Assembly (NCBI RefSeq): GCF_000284595.1
Contig: NC_017671.1
Coordinates: forward strand, 529,001 to 593,000
DNA length: 64,000 nt
Direction: 5' to 3'
DNA from: Stenotrophomonas maltophilia D457
GTDB taxonomy: Bacteria; Pseudomonadota; Gammaproteobacteria; Xanthomonadales; Xanthomonadaceae
The position numbers and the translations under genes are program-made. Under the pieces are notes generated by a model, which saw only the letters and a list, made by a program, of their open reading frames with translations, searched no databases and was not told the DNA's origin. Shown one piece after another: positions 35,484 through 44,234 of the stretch (its first letter is position 1; the number at the start of each line of letters is the position of its first letter).

Positions 35484-36413
35484 ATGGACCGATTGACCGC
35501 CATGACCGTGTTCGTCGAGGTGGCCGAGCGCGGCAGCCTGACCGCGGCGGCAGAGGTGCTGGACATGTCGCGGGCGATGGTCAGCCGCTACCTGGCTGAG
35601 GTCGAGGGCTGGCTGGGCGCACGCCTGCTGCACCGGACCACGCGCCGGGTCAGTCTGACCGGGCCCGGCGAGGCGGCGCTGGCGCGCTTCCGGCAGATGC
35701 TGGCGATCGGCGAGGAACTGCAGGGCGAGCTGGCCAGCGATGATCCCGAGCCGCATGGCACGCTGCGGGTGACTGCCAGCGTGTCGTTCGGGCAGAGCCA
35801 CCTGGCGCGGGCGGTGGCCGGCTTTGTTGCGCGCCATCCGGCGGCACGCATCGAGCTGCTGCTGGTCGACCGCACGGTGAACCTGGTGGAGGAGCGGGTG
35901 GACCTGGCCGTGCGCATCGCGCGCCAGATCGATCCCAGCCTGATCGCGCGGCGGCTGGCCACCTGCCGCTCGGTGCTGTGCGCGACGCCGTCCTACCTGC
36001 AGGCACGCGGCACGCCGACTGCTCCCGAGCATCTGGCCGCGCACAACTGCCTGACCCACCACTACGTCGGCAAGAGCCTGTGGCAGCTGCACCGGGACGG
36101 CCGTTCGCTGTCGGTGGCGGTGGGCGGCAACATCAGCGCCAACGAGGCCTCGCTGCTGCTGGAGGCGGTGCGGGCCGGTGCCGGTATCGCCATGCTGCCG
36201 ACCTACCAGGTGGCGCCGCTGCTGCGTACCGGCGAGCTGATCGAACTGCTGCCCGAATTCAGCCTGGACGAACTCGGCATTCATGCCGTGTACGCGTCAC
36301 GGCGACAGCAGCCCGCTATCATGCGGCGATTCCTGGACTACCTGGCCGAGTGTTTCGCCAGCCCGGCCTTCCAGGATCTGGATTGGCGCCCACCGGGCAA
36401 GGAGAACACATGA
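35484..36413 (+). CDS. LysR-family regulator
   Basis: A 309-residue LysR-type regulator of the CrgA/aryl group. The HTH is MDRLTAMTVFVEVAERGSLTAAAEVLDMSRAMVSRYLAEVEGWL with LLHRTTRRVSLT, followed by an effector domain with LRVTASVSFGQSHLARAVAGF. It is divergent from the SDR gene across 108 bp and its stop overlaps the start of the next methyltransferase gene (ATGA). Confidence 0.9.
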   Translation: MDRLTAMTVFVEVAERGSLTAAAEVLDMSRAMVSRYLAEVEGWLGARLLHRTTRRVSLTGPGEAALARFRQMLAIGEELQGELASDDPEPHGTLRVTASVSFGQSHLARAVAGFVARHPAARIELLLVDRTVNLVEERVDLAVRIARQIDPSLIARRLATCRSVLCATPSYLQARGTPTAPEHLAAHNCLTHHYVGKSLWQLHRDGRSLSVAVGGNISANEASLLLEAVRAGAGIAMLPTYQVAPLLRTGELIELLPEFSLDELGIHAVYASRRQQPAIMRRFLDYLAECFASPAFQDLDWRPPGKENT

Positions 36414-37201
36414 ACCATGGACAGGCCTTGATCGACCACAACCGTGCTGCCTGGGACCGCCAGGCCAGCGAAGTGCGCGAATGGTCGCGCCCGGTGGAAA
36501 GTTCAACCATTGCCGCCGCGCGCGAAGGCCGCTGGCAGGTGCATCTGACCCCACGCGCGCTGCCATTGGACTGGCTGGGCGATGTGCGTGGCCGCCGCAT
36601 CCTGTGCCTGGCCTCGGGCGGGGGCCAGCAGGCACCGGTGCTGGCCGCTGCGGGCGCCGACGTCACCGTGTTCGATCTCTCCGACGGGCAGCTGGAACAG
36701 GACCGCAGCGTGGCGGCGCGCGATGGCCTGCAGCTGCGCACGGTGCAGGGCGACATGCGCGACCTGCACGTATTCGCCAACGACAGCTTCGACGTGGTGT
36801 TCCATCCGATCTCCAACCTGTACGTACCCGACGTGCGCCCGGTGTGGACCGAATGCCGCCGCGTGCTGGCGCGCGACGGCATGTTGATGGCCAGCTTCTA
36901 CAACCCGGTGCTGTTCGTCGGCGCGCGCGATCCGCAGCTCGATGCGCAGGGCCTGATCCGGCCGCAGTACGCCATTCCCTATTCGGACCTGGAAGACCTG
37001 CCCGCCGCAGAACGTGAGGCGAAACTCGGCCGCGGCGATGCGCTGACCTTTGGCCACAGCCTGACCGAACTGATCGGCGGGCAGCTGGATGCGGGGTTCG
37101 TCATCGATCGCTTCATGGAAGACTGGCAGCCGCAGCCGCGCTTCCTGATCGACCGCTACCTGCCCACGTTCCTGGCCACCCGCGCACGCCGGATCGGTTG
37201 A
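36410..37201 (+). CDS. Class I SAM-dependent methyltransferase
   Basis: A 263-residue methyltransferase. Motif I is ILCLASGGGQQAPVLAAAGADVTVFDLS near residues 68-95, followed by QLRTVQGDMRDL and FDVVFHPISNLYVPD. The N-terminal DHNRAAWDRQA is shared with a small-molecule methyltransferase group. Its start overlaps the lysR stop by 4 bp, so it is co-translated. The substrate is unknown. Confidence 0.88.
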   Translation: MNHGQALIDHNRAAWDRQASEVREWSRPVESSTIAAAREGRWQVHLTPRALPLDWLGDVRGRRILCLASGGGQQAPVLAAAGADVTVFDLSDGQLEQDRSVAARDGLQLRTVQGDMRDLHVFANDSFDVVFHPISNLYVPDVRPVWTECRRVLARDGMLMASFYNPVLFVGARDPQLDAQGLIRPQYAIPYSDLEDLPAAEREAKLGRGDALTFGHSLTELIGGQLDAGFVIDRFMEDWQPQPRFLIDRYLPTFLATRARRIG

Positions 37202-37265
37202 GGCGGATCGGCGCAGAAACCAGCGGCGTACAATGGGCGGCCCCACGTCGTGCAGGTGCCGTCCC

Positions 37266-37934
37266 TTGTCGTATCCCTATCCGCTGGTCGTGTTCGACCT
37301 AGATGGCACGCTGGTCGACAGCGCAGCTGATATCGCCGAAGCACTGAACCGCACGCTGGAAGACATCGGCATGGCACGCGTGCCGGAAGCCACGGTTCTG
37401 GGCTGGATCGGCGACGGTGTGCGCCGCCTGGTCGAGCAGGCCGTGCACGCCGCGGGTCGTGAGGTCGACCTGGCCGAAGTGATGCCGGTGTTCATGGTGC
37501 ACTACCGTGAGTGCCTGCTGCGCAGCCCGCGCCTGTTCGATGGCGTGGCCGAAGCGCTGATGCAGCTGCGTGCACGCGGTGTTCCGCTGGCGATCTGCAC
37601 CAACAAGCCCGAAGCGCTGGTGCCGCCACTGCTGCAACACCTGGGCATTGGTGATGCGTTCGCGCTGGTACTGAGCGGCGATTCGCTGCCGCAGCGCAAG
37701 CCCAGCGGTGAGCCGCTGCGGCACATCGCTGCGCACTTCGGGCTGGCGGTGGATGCCTGCCTGATGGTGGGTGATTCGTTGACCGACTACCGCGCCGCCG
37801 AAGAGGCAGGCATGCCGATCGCACTGGTGCGTTACGGTTATCCGCGTGGCCTGGACCTGGCCACCGCACAGGCGGTGGCGGTGATTGACGACCTGCGTGA
37901 GTTGCCGGGGTTGGCCGCGGGCGTTCGGGTGTAG
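37266..37934 (+). CDS. gph: Phosphoglycolate phosphatase (HAD-IA)
   Basis: A 222-residue HAD-IA phosphatase. VVFDLDGTLVDSAADIAEALN is the Gph-like motif I; LAICTNKPE is motif II; KPSGEPLRHIA and MVGDSLTDYRAAEEAG are motifs III-IV. It removes 2-phosphoglycolate arising from DNA repair. The start is taken as TTG at 37266 (MSYPYPLVVFD) because it gives the family's usual N-terminus; an in-frame ATG at 37233 would add an unlikely Cys/Arg-rich segment. Its TAG stop is from a SMAG. Confidence 0.87.
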   Translation: MSYPYPLVVFDLDGTLVDSAADIAEALNRTLEDIGMARVPEATVLGWIGDGVRRLVEQAVHAAGREVDLAEVMPVFMVHYRECLLRSPRLFDGVAEALMQLRARGVPLAICTNKPEALVPPLLQHLGIGDAFALVLSGDSLPQRKPSGEPLRHIAAHFGLAVDACLMVGDSLTDYRAAEEAGMPIALVRYGYPRGLDLATAQAVAVIDDLRELPGLAAGVRV

Positions 37935-38020
37935 AGCGGAGCCCACGCTCGGCTGCTTCATTGCGTGAGCCGAGCATGGGCTCGGCTCTACAGTAGATCG
38001 GCGCCGGGCGATGCCCGGCG
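37931..38020. repeat. SMAG-type palindromes
   Basis: GTAGAGCGGAGCCCACGCTCGGC from 37931, an inverted partner ending CTCGGCTCTAC near 37992, and a GTAGATCGGCGCCGGGCGATG...CCGGCGC unit to about 38021. They lie between gph and btuB (convergent). Confidence 0.82.
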
Positions 38021-38027
38021 CGCGCCT

Positions 38028-39869
38028 TCATTTCGGCTGGTAACGCACGCTCAGCTGGTATTCGCGGCCGGGCTGGTTGAACCACGCCACCGTCTCGTAG
38101 CGGCGGTCGAACACGTTGGCGGCACGTGCCAGCAGCGACCACGCCGGCGTCAGCGCGTACTCGGCGCGCAGGTCCAGCGTGCCGTAGCCGCCGACCTTCA
38201 CCGCGTTGGCGGCATCGTCATAGCGCTTGCCCGCACCCTGCACGGTCAGGCCGGCGCGGAAATCGCCGAAGCGGCGGTCGACGTCCAGACGCGCGGTCTG
38301 CTGTGCACGGCGCGGCAGCCAGTTGTCGAACTGGGTGCTGCCATGGGTGCGGTTGCGCGGGTCGGTGTAGCTCAGCTGCGCGTTGAGGTCGAAGCCGGCC
38401 AGCAGCACGCCACCGGTCAGTTCGGCGCCACGGATGCGCGCCTTCTCCACCTGCTGCATTTTCATCGTGGACGCATCGTAGGTGATCAGGTCATCGATGC
38501 GGGTCTCGTACACGTCCAGGCCCCAATGCCAGCCCTGGCCCTGCTGCGAAACACCGAGGTTGGCGCTCTTGGACTTCTCCGGCTTCAACGTTGGCACGCC
38601 GCTCCACGGGTCGTACAGGTCGCTGAAGGTCGGTGCCTTGAAGGCGGTGCCGTAGCTGGCATTGACGCGCAGGCCGTGGTCCAGCTGCATTGCCCAGCCG
38701 AGACTGCCGGTGGCGTGGTTGCCGAACTGCTGGTTGTCGTCGTTGCGTGCGCTGGCCTGCAGCTGATGGCGGCCGAAGCGGCCCTGGTACTGCACGAACA
38801 CGCCGGTGTTGCGACGGCTGTCGACGAGGTAGCCCGCGCTGCTGCCGTCCAGGTTGTCTTCGCTCCAGTCCACGCCGGTGCTCAGCAGCTGGCTTCCGGT
38901 CAAGGTGAAGTCACCCTGCAGCGAGGCGCTGTCGCGGTGGGTCTGCGCGCTGCCGCGTGCGCCGAAGTCGCCGAAGTTGTCCGATTCGTTGTCGCTGCGG
39001 CCGACGTTGGCGGTGAACGCCAGGCGCCCGGACGGGGTGTAGCGCACCTTGCCGGCCAGCACCTGCTGGCGGGTTTCCGAGTAGTTGTAATAGCCGTCGT
39101 AGTGGTTCTTGCCGTCGGCGCGCAGCGCACTGCCTTCCACATTCCACTGGTCGTTGAAGGTGTAGCCGCCACGCAGGCTCTTGGACAGGTTGCGGTAGCC
39201 GTCGCGGTCGGGTTCGTCAGCGAAGCAGCCGGTGAACAGCGTCGCCGAGCCACGGCAGGCATCGACGCCATCGGAATGCTGGTAGGCGATGTCGGCGCCG
39301 AACCAGCCGCGTTCGGTGCCACCTCCGATGCCGCCGCTGGCTTCGCGCAGGCCGTTGCTGCCACCACCGAGCTGGAAGTGCGGAGCAAAATCGCCCAGGT
39401 TGCGGCGGGTGAAGATCTGGATCACGCCACCGATGGCGTCGGCGCCGTACAGGCTGGACTGCGGGCCGCGCACGATTTCCACGCGTTCGATCTGCGCCAG
39501 CGGCAGGTCCTGGTACATGGCCAGGCCGAGGTCGGCACTGTTGATGCGCACGCCATCGACCAGCACCACGGTGTGGCCCGAGTTGGTGCCGCGCAGGAAC
39601 AGCGAGCTCTGCTTGCCGAGCCCGCCGGCATTGGTCAGGTTGATGCCGGCGCGGCCGCGCAGCAGTTCCTGCAACGAGGTGGCCTGGCTGGATTCGATCT
39701 GCGCGCGGTCGATCACCTGGGCTGGTGCGATGCTGTCCTGCAGGGCGATCGGGGTGCGGGTGGCGGTGACCAGGATCTGGTCGAGCGCGGTGGTGTCATC
39801 GGCGGCCTGGGCCAGCGCGGGCAGGGCGGCCAGCACGGCCAGGGACAGCATTCGGGACTGCAGCTTCAT
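38028..39869 (-). CDS. btuB: TonB-dependent vitamin B12 receptor
   Basis: A 613-residue outer-membrane receptor, almost the length of E. coli BtuB (614). A signal peptide (MKLQSRMLSLAVLAALPALAQA) is followed by a TonB-box-like DQILVTATR, the plug with QSSLFLRGTNSGHTVVLVDGVRINS and RGPQSSLYGADAIGGVIQIFT, and a 22-strand barrel ending in YQLSVRYQPK (last residues aromatic/basic). A cobalamin riboswitch lies upstream, which supports cobalamin as the ligand. Confidence 0.95.
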   Translation of the reverse strand: MKLQSRMLSLAVLAALPALAQAADDTTALDQILVTATRTPIALQDSIAPAQVIDRAQIESSQATSLQELLRGRAGINLTNAGGLGKQSSLFLRGTNSGHTVVLVDGVRINSADLGLAMYQDLPLAQIERVEIVRGPQSSLYGADAIGGVIQIFTRRNLGDFAPHFQLGGGSNGLREASGGIGGGTERGWFGADIAYQHSDGVDACRGSATLFTGCFADEPDRDGYRNLSKSLRGGYTFNDQWNVEGSALRADGKNHYDGYYNYSETRQQVLAGKVRYTPSGRLAFTANVGRSDNESDNFGDFGARGSAQTHRDSASLQGDFTLTGSQLLSTGVDWSEDNLDGSSAGYLVDSRRNTGVFVQYQGRFGRHQLQASARNDDNQQFGNHATGSLGWAMQLDHGLRVNASYGTAFKAPTFSDLYDPWSGVPTLKPEKSKSANLGVSQQGQGWHWGLDVYETRIDDLITYDASTMKMQQVEKARIRGAELTGGVLLAGFDLNAQLSYTDPRNRTHGSTQFDNWLPRRAQQTARLDVDRRFGDFRAGLTVQGAGKRYDDAANAVKVGGYGTLDLRAEYALTPAWSLLARAANVFDRRYETVAWFNQPGREYQLSVRYQPK

Positions 39870-39940
39870 GGGGGACTCCAGGTGCCACGCACGCCCGCGT
39901 GGCGAAGGGAAGGAGCCGCGAAGGCAGGCATGCGCCGACG

Positions 39941-39958
39941 CCGCAGCGCGGGCTGCGG
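39941..39958 (-). promoter_or_regulatory. Possible expression-platform hairpin
   Basis: CCGCAGC-GCGG-GCTGCGG in the leader between the riboswitch aptamer and btuB. A 7-bp stem with a 4-base loop and no T-run. It could be the switching helix for translation control, but I did not model alternatives. Confidence 0.35.
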
Positions 39959-39998
39959 TCATCCAGCGCCATGCCCACCGCACCGCGACCTGAGGCTT

Positions 39999-40175
39999 CC
40001 GGGCCGGTCTCCGGGCTTGCCGCCGGGTGGCGCGAGGCCACCGTCCAGGCGCCTTCCCATGCCTGCGGCACAGTGGCGTTGTTGCCTGGAACTGACGTGC
40101 TTACCGTTGCGGGGGCAGCGCCGGCCTGGCGTGGATTCACGCGTCACCGGCTTCCCGTTTCAACCTGCCGGCCGT
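39999..40175 (-). ncRNA. Cobalamin riboswitch (AdoCbl) upstream of btuB
   Basis: On the minus strand the conserved elements appear in order: GGGAAGCCGGTG, CCCCCGCAACGGTAAGC, GCCACTG, GGGAAGGCG, then CAAGCCCGGAGACCGGCC, the B12 box. The spacing fits the full aptamer (about 175 nt). It should repress btuB when adenosylcobalamin is plentiful. Confidence 0.95.
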
Positions 40176-40349
40176 GGCCGCAGGTCACCTGGAAGTGCGC
40201 GCAGTCTACGGCATCGCAGGCGGCCCGTAGCGTCGAGCGTACCCGACTGCCTTTGCTGTGCCCTTAGAATGGTCCCTCGATCCCGTGGTGCCGTTGCCGA
40301 TGTCCGCCCGTTTTCCGCTGTTCCCGCGTTGCCTGTACAGGACGCACGC

Positions 40350-40928
40350 ATGATCCTCGACCTGGTCCGCCATGCCGGCAACGGTCGCGATGAGTTCCTC
40401 GATGGCCGCAGCGATCCACCGCAGCTGGCCCGCCTGCCGCAGGAACTGGTCGAGGCCTACGCTGCGCAGCCCTGGGAACGGGTGATCAGTTCGCCGCGGC
40501 TGCGCTCGCTGCACACGGCGATGGCCCTGGCCACCCCGCGCGGGCTGGACGTGGAAGCGGAGGAGGAATGGGAAGAGCTGGATTTCGGCGATTGGGACGG
40601 GCAGTCGCTGTTCGACCTGCCGGAGGATGCACTGGCGGCCTTCCATGCCGATCCGCATGCATACCCACCGCCCAACGGTGAGAGCTGGGGCCACTTCGAG
40701 CGGCGTATCGCGCGCGCGCTGGATCGACTGCTCGATGATGACGACCCGGTGCCAACGCTGGTGGTCAGCCATGGCGGCCCGCTGCGCATGGTGCTGTCGC
40801 AGGTCTGCGGCCTGCCGATGTCGCTGTGCTGGGCACTGCGCATCGACCACGGCACGCGCCTGCGGGTACGGCTGGAACGTGGCGAAGCCGGGCTGGCAGG
40901 CGAGCTGCTGGAACTGCAGCAGCCGTAA
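40350..40928 (+). CDS. Histidine phosphatase family protein (possible CobC)
   Basis: A 192-residue phosphoglycerate-mutase-fold protein. LVRHAGNGRDEFLDGRSDP replaces the usual RHG with RHA but keeps the catalytic His, with the second His in VVSHGGPLRMVL. In cobalamin pathways alpha-ribazole phosphatase (CobC) has this fold, and the adjacent riboswitch and btuB make that possible, but the gene is on the other side of the riboswitch and reads away from it. Alternative: a general phosphatase. Confidence 0.78.
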   Translation: MILDLVRHAGNGRDEFLDGRSDPPQLARLPQELVEAYAAQPWERVISSPRLRSLHTAMALATPRGLDVEAEEEWEELDFGDWDGQSLFDLPEDALAAFHADPHAYPPPNGESWGHFERRIARALDRLLDDDDPVPTLVVSHGGPLRMVLSQVCGLPMSLCWALRIDHGTRLRVRLERGEAGLAGELLELQQP

Positions 40929-40935
40929 CCCATCG

Positions 40936-41011
40936 GTAGTGCCGGCCGCTGGCCGGCAGTCTCAGGAATGTTGAAAAGACCACGCAGTTGCCGGCCAGCG
41001 GCCGGCACTAC
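40936..41011. repeat. SMAG inverted pair
   Basis: GTAGTGCCGGCC/GGCCGGCA (40936-40958) and its inverse (40988-41011) between the convergent phosphatase and TfoX-domain genes. Confidence 0.88.
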
Positions 41012-41019
41012 CGGTGCGG

Positions 41020-41382
41020 TCAATCCTCGTCCGCATCCTCGGTCACGCTGTCTTCCGCGTCATCGTCGGCATCGAAGCGCTGCTCATGCACCGGACCCGA
41101 CGCCGGGCCGGCCGCCTTCAGCGGATGCGCGGCGATGCGTGCTTCGTAATCCTGCACCAGCGCCTCACGCTGCGGCTCGCTCAGTTCCTGCCAGTGGCAG
41201 TCCAGCAGCGCGCCTTCCAGCGAGTACAGCAGGTTCAGGCTGGGCTTGAAGCCGGCGCGCTTGACCTTGACGAAGGCGCCGACTGCGCCGGTCGCAACCA
41301 GGTCCTCGCGGCTGCGCAGGCCGACCTGGCGCAGCCACGCTGCACTCTTGGGGCCGATGTTGCGCAGCTTCGGTGCGCTCAT
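41020..41382 (-). CDS. TfoX C-terminal domain protein
   Basis: A 120-residue protein matching the C-terminal (PF04994-type) domain of TfoX/Sxy: LRNIGPKSAAWLRQVGLRSREDLVATGAVGAFVKVKRAG, with LNLLYSLEGALLDCHWQEL. The N-terminal TfoX domain is absent, so this is a stand-alone C-domain, common in bacteria. It ends in an acidic tail (DADDDAEDSVTEDADED). Its ATG overlaps the msrC stop by 4 bp. A competence role is not established. Confidence 0.82.
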   Translation of the reverse strand: MSAPKLRNIGPKSAAWLRQVGLRSREDLVATGAVGAFVKVKRAGFKPSLNLLYSLEGALLDCHWQELSEPQREALVQDYEARIAAHPLKAAGPASGPVHEQRFDADDDAEDSVTEDADED

Positions 41383-41861
41383 CCCAGCGCCTCGACGAAC
41401 ACGCGGGCGATGGCTTCCAGGCCGGCCTGGTCATCGGCATCGAAGCGGCCGATCTTCGGGCTGTCGATGTCGAACACGCCGATCAGTTCATCGCCGCGCA
41501 GCAGCGGCACCACCAGTTCCGAACGCGAGGCCGAATCGCAGGCGATATGGCCGGGGAAGGCATCGACGTCGTCCACGCGCTGGGTCACGCGCTGGCTGGC
41601 GGCGGCACCGCACACGCCCTTGTCCAGCGGGATGCGCACGCAGGCCGGCAGGCCCTGGAACGGGCCGACCACCAGCTCCGTGCCGTCGTACAGGTAGAAA
41701 CCCACCCAGTTCAGGTCGGGCAGGGCGTGGTAGACCAGTGCGGAGAGGTTGGCCGCGTTGGCGATGCGGTCGGACTCGGCGTAGACCAGGCCACGGGCCT
41801 GTTCCAGCAGCTGGGCGTATTGTTCCGGCTTGCTGCCGGTAAGCGAGGCATTGGCGAACAT
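41379..41861 (-). CDS. msrC: Free methionine-(R)-sulfoxide reductase
   Basis: A 160-residue GAF-domain reductase that reduces free Met-R-sulfoxide. Cys74, Cys84 and Cys108 (LPACVRIPLDKGVCGAA and HIACDSASRSE) lie exactly ten positions below the three active-site cysteines of E. coli MsrC. The substrate pocket includes LNWVGFYLYDG. With msrB and the envelope Msr operon this gives the window three separate methionine-repair systems. Confidence 0.93.
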   Translation of the reverse strand: MFANASLTGSKPEQYAQLLEQARGLVYAESDRIANAANLSALVYHALPDLNWVGFYLYDGTELVVGPFQGLPACVRIPLDKGVCGAAASQRVTQRVDDVDAFPGHIACDSASRSELVVPLLRGDELIGVFDIDSPKIGRFDADDQAGLEAIARVFVEALG

Positions 41862-41929
41862 GCCCGCAGTCTAGCAAGCGCGCCGGGCCGGCGATAATGC
41901 ACGCTCTGTTGCCCTGTTGGAGCCCATCG

Positions 41930-42814
41930 ATGCCGTTGCCCGCTACGCTGCCGCCTGCCCTGTTCATTACCGGCACCGATACGGAGATCGGCAAGACCGC
42001 GGCCAGCACCGCGCTGCTGCAGGCGCTGCGCCGGCGCGGCCTGCGCGCGGTGGGCATGAAACCGGTGGCCAGCGGCAGCGAAGACCTGGGGCAGGGCCTG
42101 CGCAACGAAGACGCGCTGGCGCTGCAGGCGGCCAGCTGGCCGGTGCCGGACTATGCCGATCTGAACCCGTATGCGCTGCGGCAGCCGCTGGCACCGGAGC
42201 TGGCCGCTGCCGAGGACGGCGTGCGGGTGGAACTGGCGCCGATCGTGGCTGCGTTCGCGCGACTGCGCGCACAGGCCGACATCGTGGTGGTGGAAGGCGT
42301 CGGTGGGTGGCTGGCGCCGGTCTCGGCCACGCTGGACCAGCTGGACCTGGTGCGAGCACTGCAGTTGCCGGTGCTGCTGGTGGTGGGCATGCGGCTGGGC
42401 TGCGTCAACCATGCGCGGCTGACTGCGCAGTCGCTGCAGGCCAGCGGCGTGCAGTGCCTGGGCTGGATCGGCAACCACATCGACCCGGCGATGCAGCGCC
42501 AGGATGAGAACATCGCCACGTTGCAGCAGCGCCTGCCGATGCCGTGCTGGGGACGGCTGCCGCATCTGCCGGGTGCGGATGGCGAAGCGCTGAGCGCGCA
42601 CCTGCTCGAGCGATCCTGGGTAGTGCCGACCGCTGGCCGGCAACCGCATCCACCCGGTGATCCCGATGTTGCCGGCCAGCGGCCGGCACTACCGTGCTGC
42701 GGCCGCCAGCTCCCGCGCGATCGCGCCCAGTCGTTCCACCGCGCCAATGAAGCGCGCATCCAGGGTCTGGCAGCACGACAGCCGCAGGCAGTGGCGGTAT
42801 CGCGCGCCACGTGA
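41930..42814 (+). CDS. bioD: Dethiobiotin synthetase with repeat-encoded C-terminal extension
   Basis: A biotin-pathway ATP-dependent ligase. The P-loop is GTDTEIGKTAAS near residues 14-25; MKPVASGS, VVVEGVGGWLAPV and GNHIDPA are BioD motifs. A normal BioD would end near LLERSW (residue 229). Here the frame continues 65 residues through two SMAG repeats and into the end of the convergent mocR gene. A one-base deletion before 42621 (for instance in the GGG at 42618-42620) would place the SMAG TAG in frame and give a 230-residue protein. A frameshift or sequencing error is therefore possible. Confidence 0.85.
   Translation: MPLPATLPPALFITGTDTEIGKTAASTALLQALRRRGLRAVGMKPVASGSEDLGQGLRNEDALALQAASWPVPDYADLNPYALRQPLAPELAAAEDGVRVELAPIVAAFARLRAQADIVVVEGVGGWLAPVSATLDQLDLVRALQLPVLLVVGMRLGCVNHARLTAQSLQASGVQCLGWIGNHIDPAMQRQDENIATLQQRLPMPCWGRLPHLPGADGEALSAHLLERSWVVPTAGRQPHPPGDPDVAGQRPALPCCGRQLPRDRAQSFHRANEARIQGLAARQPQAVAVSRAT
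42620..42692. repeat. SMAG pair inside the bioD frame and at the mocR stop
   Basis: GTAGTGCCGACCGCTGGCCGGCA (42620-42642) and an inverted GCCGGCC unit (42670-42692). The GTAG of the second supplies the stop codon of mocR (TAG at 42689-42691 on the minus strand). Both are read as coding in the bioD frame. Confidence 0.9.
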
Positions 42815-44137
42815 ATAGACCTGGCCGGGCATGAACACGATGTCCTCCTGCAGCGCTCGCTCGAACAGCTCGCGCGTATCCACGCCCGGCAGTTCCAGCC
42901 ACAGCAGGAATCCGCCCTGCGGTTCGGTGGCGCGGGTGCCGGCCGGGAAGTGCTCGGCCACCAGCTGGCGCAGCCGTCCCACCTGTTCGCGGTACAGCCG
43001 GCGCATGCGATGCAGGTGGTGCTCGTAGCTGCCCGCTTCCAGATACGCCGCGACCGCGTCACCGAGCAGCTGCGGCTCGCCGCCGGTGGACTGGAATTTC
43101 AGCAGCGCGATGCGCTCGGCGAAGCGGCCGCCATCCAGCCAGCCGATGCGGTAATCCGGCGCCAGTGTCTTGGAGAAACCTCCGACCACCATCACCCAGC
43201 CGTCGCGATCGAAGGCCTTCAGCAGGGGCGCCGGCGGTTCGCAGAACTGCAGCTCGGCGTACACCGCGTCCTCGATCAGCGGCAGCTGCCGTGCGTTGAC
43301 CAGCTCGGCCAGGCGCTGCTTGGCGGCGGTCGGCATGGTGCAGCCGAGCGGGTTGTGCACGGTCGGCATCACCACCAGCGCGGCCAGCGGTGTGTGCTGC
43401 AGCAGCGCGTCCAGCGCATCCACATCCAGTCCGTGCTGCGGATGGGTGGGCAGCTCGATGGCCTGCAGGCCGAGGTTGGCCAGCAACGGATACAGGTTGA
43501 AGTAGGACGGTGCCTCGATGCCGACCGCATCACCGGGCTGGGTGACCGCGCGCAGCGCCAGCTGCAGGCCCTCCATCGCACCATGGGTCAGCAGCAGGCG
43601 TTCGCTGTGGGTGTGCAGCCCCATGCGCGGGCCACGCCGCACGATCTGCGCCAGCAGCCGTGGCGAGCCGTTGGGGCGCGCGTAGGTCTCCACCGTCTGC
43701 TGGCCGTGGCGCAGCACCTGTGCGGTATGCCGGGCCAGCTGCGCGCCCGGATAGAACTGGCGCCCGCGCGGACCGGCAAAGGCCAGGTCGATCACACCGG
43801 GGCGGCGCTGTGCTTCCAGCACGCGGGCCATCAGCACCTGCTGCAGTGGTGCGGTGGGTGCGGACGGGGTATCACGCAGCGAACGCTCTGGCACCGACAA
43901 GCGCGGCGCCACCTCGAAGCCGGCTTTGGGCCGCGGAATGACCAGGCCGGCGTCCTCCAGCTGGCGATAGGCGGCAATCACCGTGTTCAGGCTGAGCCTG
44001 CGCTGCAGGGCCATCTGCCGCAGCGAAGGCAGGCGGCTGCCAACCGGAAGGCGTCCGCCGTGGATGGCCTCGGCCAGCTCATCGGACAGCCGTTGGTAGC
44101 GGGGTGGGATCATCGCGCTCTGGTCATCTGTATCCAT
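42689..44137 (-). CDS. MocR-type GntR/aminotransferase regulator
   Basis: A 482-residue MocR/PdxR-like regulator. The N-terminal winged helix (about 1-75) has RYQRLSDELAEAIHGGRLPVGSRLPSLRQMA and LSLNTVIAAYRQLEDAGLV. The aminotransferase-like domain has NPLGCTMP, IEDAVYAELQF and the PLP Lys in VGGFSKTLAPDYRIGWLDGG. It likely binds PLP with an amine or amino acid and controls transport or PLP genes; its target is unclear. The ATG at 44137 is preferred over one at 44152. Confidence 0.87.
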   Translation of the reverse strand: MDTDDQSAMIPPRYQRLSDELAEAIHGGRLPVGSRLPSLRQMALQRRLSLNTVIAAYRQLEDAGLVIPRPKAGFEVAPRLSVPERSLRDTPSAPTAPLQQVLMARVLEAQRRPGVIDLAFAGPRGRQFYPGAQLARHTAQVLRHGQQTVETYARPNGSPRLLAQIVRRGPRMGLHTHSERLLLTHGAMEGLQLALRAVTQPGDAVGIEAPSYFNLYPLLANLGLQAIELPTHPQHGLDVDALDALLQHTPLAALVVMPTVHNPLGCTMPTAAKQRLAELVNARQLPLIEDAVYAELQFCEPPAPLLKAFDRDGWVMVVGGFSKTLAPDYRIGWLDGGRFAERIALLKFQSTGGEPQLLGDAVAAYLEAGSYEHHLHRMRRLYREQVGRLRQLVAEHFPAGTRATEPQGGFLLWLELPGVDTRELFERALQEDIVFMPGQVYSRGARYRHCLRLSCCQTLDARFIGAVERLGAIARELAAAAR

Positions 44138-44234
44138 CGAATTTCCCACCATCTGGTGCTGTACCCATGATGATGGCGAGCCTAGCATGTCGTTGTCGGC
44201 CGGGCCTGATCGGGGCACGGCCGATACTTCCCAA

